Assembly: GCA_003576695.1 (NCBI GenBank)
Contig: QOZQ01000005.1
Coordinates: 372,001-436,000, forward strand
Direction of reading: 5' to 3'
Length of the DNA stretch: 64,000 nucleotides
DNA from: Taklimakanibacter lacteus
Lineage (GTDB): Bacteria; Pseudomonadota; Alphaproteobacteria; Rhizobiales; Aestuariivirgaceae
The position numbers and the translations under genes were made by a program. Below, in pieces: positions 62,103 to 64,000 of this stretch; the stretch's first letter is position 1; each line of letters opens with the position of its first letter. The notes under the pieces are model-generated. The model was not told the DNA's origin. It saw nothing but the letters and a program-made list of their open reading frames with translations, and did no database searches.

Positions 62103-62114
62103 CTTTACTCGAGC
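62103..62114. promoter_or_regulatory. Motif CTTTACTCGAGC, copy 2
   Basis: Forty bases before the SnoaL-like start. Identical to 61029-61040. Confidence 0.45.
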
Positions 62115-62154
62115 AAGGAATGCACTGAACGTTTCGTCGGGGATCAAGTACTTA

Positions 62155-62523
62155 ATGACGCCACTCAACAGCTGCCGCCTGTTCCTCGGGGCCTGGGAGG
62201 ACTCATCGCCCGAGGCGATCAGCCGCCTGTTTGCCGAGATGGGCGTCTTCACCAATCCGTTGCAGCCCAGGCCGCTGATCGGCCCGCGGCAGATATTCGA
62301 TGCCGTCTCGGTGGGACTGGCGAAGATCGAGAATGTCACCATCCGGGTGTCCAACGCTTGGGAGCAAGGCTCGCAAGCCTGCGTCGAAGGCGAGTTCCTG
62401 GCGCGCAAGCGCGGCGATGGCGGTCGCTTCGACTTTCCCTTCATGCTGGTGCTCGAATTGGAGGAAGGCAGCGACAAGATCAGCCGCCTCAGCGAATATT
62501 TCGATACCGCCAGACTGCGCTAG
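62155..62523 (+). CDS. SnoaL/NTF2-like protein
   Basis: 122 residues, a compact cone-shaped NTF2-like fold: MTPLNSCRLFLGAWEDSSPE, ISRLFAEMGVFTNPLQPRPLIGP and then FPFMLVLELEEGSDKISRLS with EYFDTARL at the end. Such proteins are small isomerases, dehydratases or binding proteins; the substrate is unknown. Its promoter shares a 12-base motif with the divergent promoter of the XRE regulator, so it may belong to the same pathway as the GcvT-like operon. Confidence 0.85.
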   Translation: MTPLNSCRLFLGAWEDSSPEAISRLFAEMGVFTNPLQPRPLIGPRQIFDAVSVGLAKIENVTIRVSNAWEQGSQACVEGEFLARKRGDGGRFDFPFMLVLELEEGSDKISRLSEYFDTARLR

Positions 62524-62528
62524 GGCGA

Positions 62529-62728
62529 AATCTCCCTCCGCCGCGCAAAGCGCGGGGAGGGTGGCCGCCCGCAGGGCGGACGGGTGGGGTCTCTCCGTCG
62601 ACAAGTGTCCAATACCTGGCTTGAACCGCTTGCAGGTTTTTTTGCTGCTTAATCTCCCTCGCATAGACACCCCACCCGTCGCGCGTTCCGCGCGCCACCC
62701 TCCCCGCCTTCGGCGGCGGAGGGAGAAT
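62529..62728. repeat. ~200-bp mirrored repeat element, copy B
   Basis: Same layout as 56937-57134, from AATCTCCCTCCGCCGCGCA to CTTCGGCGGCGGAGGGAGAA. The two copies match closely in both arms but not in the ~75-base centre. It lies between the SnoaL-like gene and the convergent pyrD. Confidence 0.9.
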
Positions 62729-62748
62729 CGGCGCACGCATGAGGATGT

Positions 62749-63801
62749 TTAGACCTTGCGGCCGACAGCGTCTGCGATACTGGCCAGGCCTTCCGTCCGC
62801 AGCTTTCGGGCCAGCCCTGAGACAATCTCCTCGATCAGCGCCGGCCCCTTGAAGACGAGCGCCGAATAGAGCTGCAGGAGGCTCGCTCCCGCCTCGATCT
62901 TGGCGAAAGCGGCCTCGGCGCTGTCGATGCCGCCGACACCGATGATCGGCATGTGCTTGCCCAGCCTTCCGTAAAGCTCAGCCAGCATGCGCGTCGACGG
63001 CGCGAAGAGCGGCTTGCCCGACAGGCCGCCGGTCTCGCTCCTATGCGCCGAGCGCAGAGGCGGGCGGGCGATCGTCGTATTTGAGACGATGACGCCATCG
63101 ACCCGCATGGCGAGAAACACGTCCGCCATGTCGTCGAGATCGGCATCGGCGAGATCGGGCGCGATCTTCACCAGGAGCGGCGGGCAAGCGCGTTTCGCCC
63201 GCGCCTCGTTCAACCGGCCCAGCAACGCCTCGAGCTCAGGCTTCGACTGCAGATTGCGCAAGCCCGGCGTGTTGGGGGAAGAGATGTTCACCGTCAGATA
63301 GCTTGCAAGGCCGGCAAAAGTCTCGAGGCCTTTGACATAGTCGCCGATGCGGTCGGACGAGTCCTTGTTGGCGCCGATATTGACGCCGATGATGCCGCCC
63401 GCGGCGCGGCGCGCCTCCAGCCGGCGGCGCAAGGCGTCATGGCCTTCATTGTTGAAGCCTATGCGGTTGATGACCGCTTCGTCCTCGGCGAGACGGAACA
63501 GGCGCGGCCGCGGATTGCCCTCCTGCGGGCGCGGCGTGACGGTGCCCAGCTCGACGAAGCTCAGGCCCTGCGCCAGCATCGGGTCGGGCACTTCGCCGTT
63601 CTTGTCGAAACCCGCAGCAAGCCCCAGCGGATGGGCGAAGGAGAGGCCGAAGGCCGCGACGGCGAGCGCGGCCGGCGGCGCCGGCGGCGTATGCCGGGGC
63701 GCGAGGCTCAGTGTCTTGATGGTGAAACGATGCGCGCTTTCGGCGTCGAGCGCATGGAGCAGCGGGCGCAGAAGCGGGAAAGCCAGCCGGGCCAGCGCCA
63801 T
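62749..63801 (-). CDS. pyrD: Quinone-dependent dihydroorotate dehydrogenase
   Basis: About 350 residues from ATG 63801. Class 2 enzyme: N-terminal membrane-associating helices (ARLAFPLLRPLLHALDAES), then GLAAGFDKNGEVPD, FVELGTVTPRPQEGNPRPRLFRL, NRIGFNNEGHD, TVNISSPNTPGLRNLQ with the catalytic serine, and GVGGIDSAEAAFAKIEAGAS. Converts dihydroorotate to orotate in pyrimidine synthesis. Overlaps the upstream DUF952 stop by one base (TGATG). Confidence 0.95.
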   Translation of the reverse strand: MALARLAFPLLRPLLHALDAESAHRFTIKTLSLAPRHTPPAPPAALAVAAFGLSFAHPLGLAAGFDKNGEVPDPMLAQGLSFVELGTVTPRPQEGNPRPRLFRLAEDEAVINRIGFNNEGHDALRRRLEARRAAGGIIGVNIGANKDSSDRIGDYVKGLETFAGLASYLTVNISSPNTPGLRNLQSKPELEALLGRLNEARAKRACPPLLVKIAPDLADADLDDMADVFLAMRVDGVIVSNTTIARPPLRSAHRSETGGLSGKPLFAPSTRMLAELYGRLGKHMPIIGVGGIDSAEAAFAKIEAGASLLQLYSALVFKGPALIEEIVSGLARKLRTEGLASIADAVGRKV

Positions 63802-64000
63802 CACGGAATGCCTTCGGGAAAGAGATGCGCCGTGTCATGCCAGGGCAGCGGCACAACCGCGTGAGCCTTGTTCACATCGAGCGCGCCATAGAGATGCGGG
63901 AAGAGATCGCCGCCCCGAGACTTTTCCCAGCGCAGCCCCTGCCCCAGAGTGTCCGCCTCGATGGCGATGAGAACGAGGTCGCTGCGCCCGGCGAAATGCC
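63801..64000 (-). CDS. DUF952 family protein, partial
   Basis: The C-terminal ~65 residues are in the window; the start lies beyond the right edge. HFAGRSDLVLIAIEAD, then LRWEKSRGGDLFPHLYGAL, is the DUF952 signature. Function unknown; it is commonly encoded directly upstream of pyrD in alphaproteobacteria, as here. Confidence 0.88.
   Translation of the reverse strand, partial: HFAGRSDLVLIAIEADTLGQGLRWEKSRGGDLFPHLYGALDVNKAHAVVPLPWHDTAHLFPEGIP

Noticed and set aside
1..64000. CRISPR array or prophage
   Set aside because: No regularly spaced direct repeats and no phage structural or integrase genes were found on reading both strands.

Overview
The window is high-GC DNA from an alphaproteobacterium, most likely a member of the Hyphomicrobiales (Rhizobiales). 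The evidence is a GcrA cell-cycle regulator next to a cluster of GANTC sites, the alphaproteobacterial phoR-pstSCAB-phoU-phoB order with a long PstA, a long-form dCTP deaminase, a cisplatin-type ATP-dependent DNA ligase with its metallo-beta-lactamase exonuclease, and Rhizobiales-style palindromic intergenic repeats. It reads as ordinary chromosome. I see no prophage, no plasmid backbone and no CRISPR array. I cannot name the genus.

Layout. 1-4.3 kb: a peptide-type ABC importer (minus strand; the ATPase runs off the left edge) with a good promoter that overlaps a palindrome. 4.6-7.3 kb: DNA ligase and exonuclease of a DNA-repair set. 7.6-10 kb: a Rieske oxygenase, a small partner protein and a LysR regulator. 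10.1-13.1 kb: an unusual fusion of a phosphoserine-aminotransferase-like and a phosphoglycerate-dehydrogenase-like protein. 13.4-17.3 kb: a 2-aminoethylphosphonate-type ABC importer. 17.9-26.2 kb: the phosphate regulon, with a Pho box before pstS and a PhoR without membrane segments. 26.3-27.2 kb: a fluoride riboswitch controlling fluC and a DUF190 gene. 27.2-32.6 kb: L,D-transpeptidase, CocE-type hydrolase, a DUF559 nuclease gene framed by 100-bp inverted repeats, and a LysE/Nudix/SDR operon. 33-41 kb: gcrA, argD, argF, hslO, yccF, argE, apaG, dcd and tRNA-Gly. 41-46 kb: a PhoQ-like two-component system with PepSY proteins, a cytochrome b561, a VIT-type transporter and a cytochrome c fusion. 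46-52.9 kb: HD-domain protein, RraA-like protein, a 1290-residue protein of unknown function and an M20 peptidase. 53-57 kb: glycosyltransferase, YbaY/META protein, solute-binding protein. 57-62.5 kb: a catabolic cluster (second peptide-binding protein, ornithine cyclodeaminase-like, GcvT/DmdA-like, XRE regulator, SnoaL-like). 62.7-64 kb: pyrD and a DUF952 gene cut by the right edge.

How parts fit together. Phosphate sensing and uptake sit beside a phosphonate importer. Arginine synthesis genes argD, argF and argE lie within 5 kb. The two peptide-type binding proteins (first and second last operons) are paralogues with the twin-arginine motif at the same residue numbers, but only the first has its own permeases. 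The most unusual items are the DUF559 gene inside mirrored REP-like repeats, the 1290-residue orphan with a protease-fold-like but apparently dead C-terminus, the SerC-SerA-like fusion, and a 12-base motif shared by the two promoters flanking the XRE regulator.
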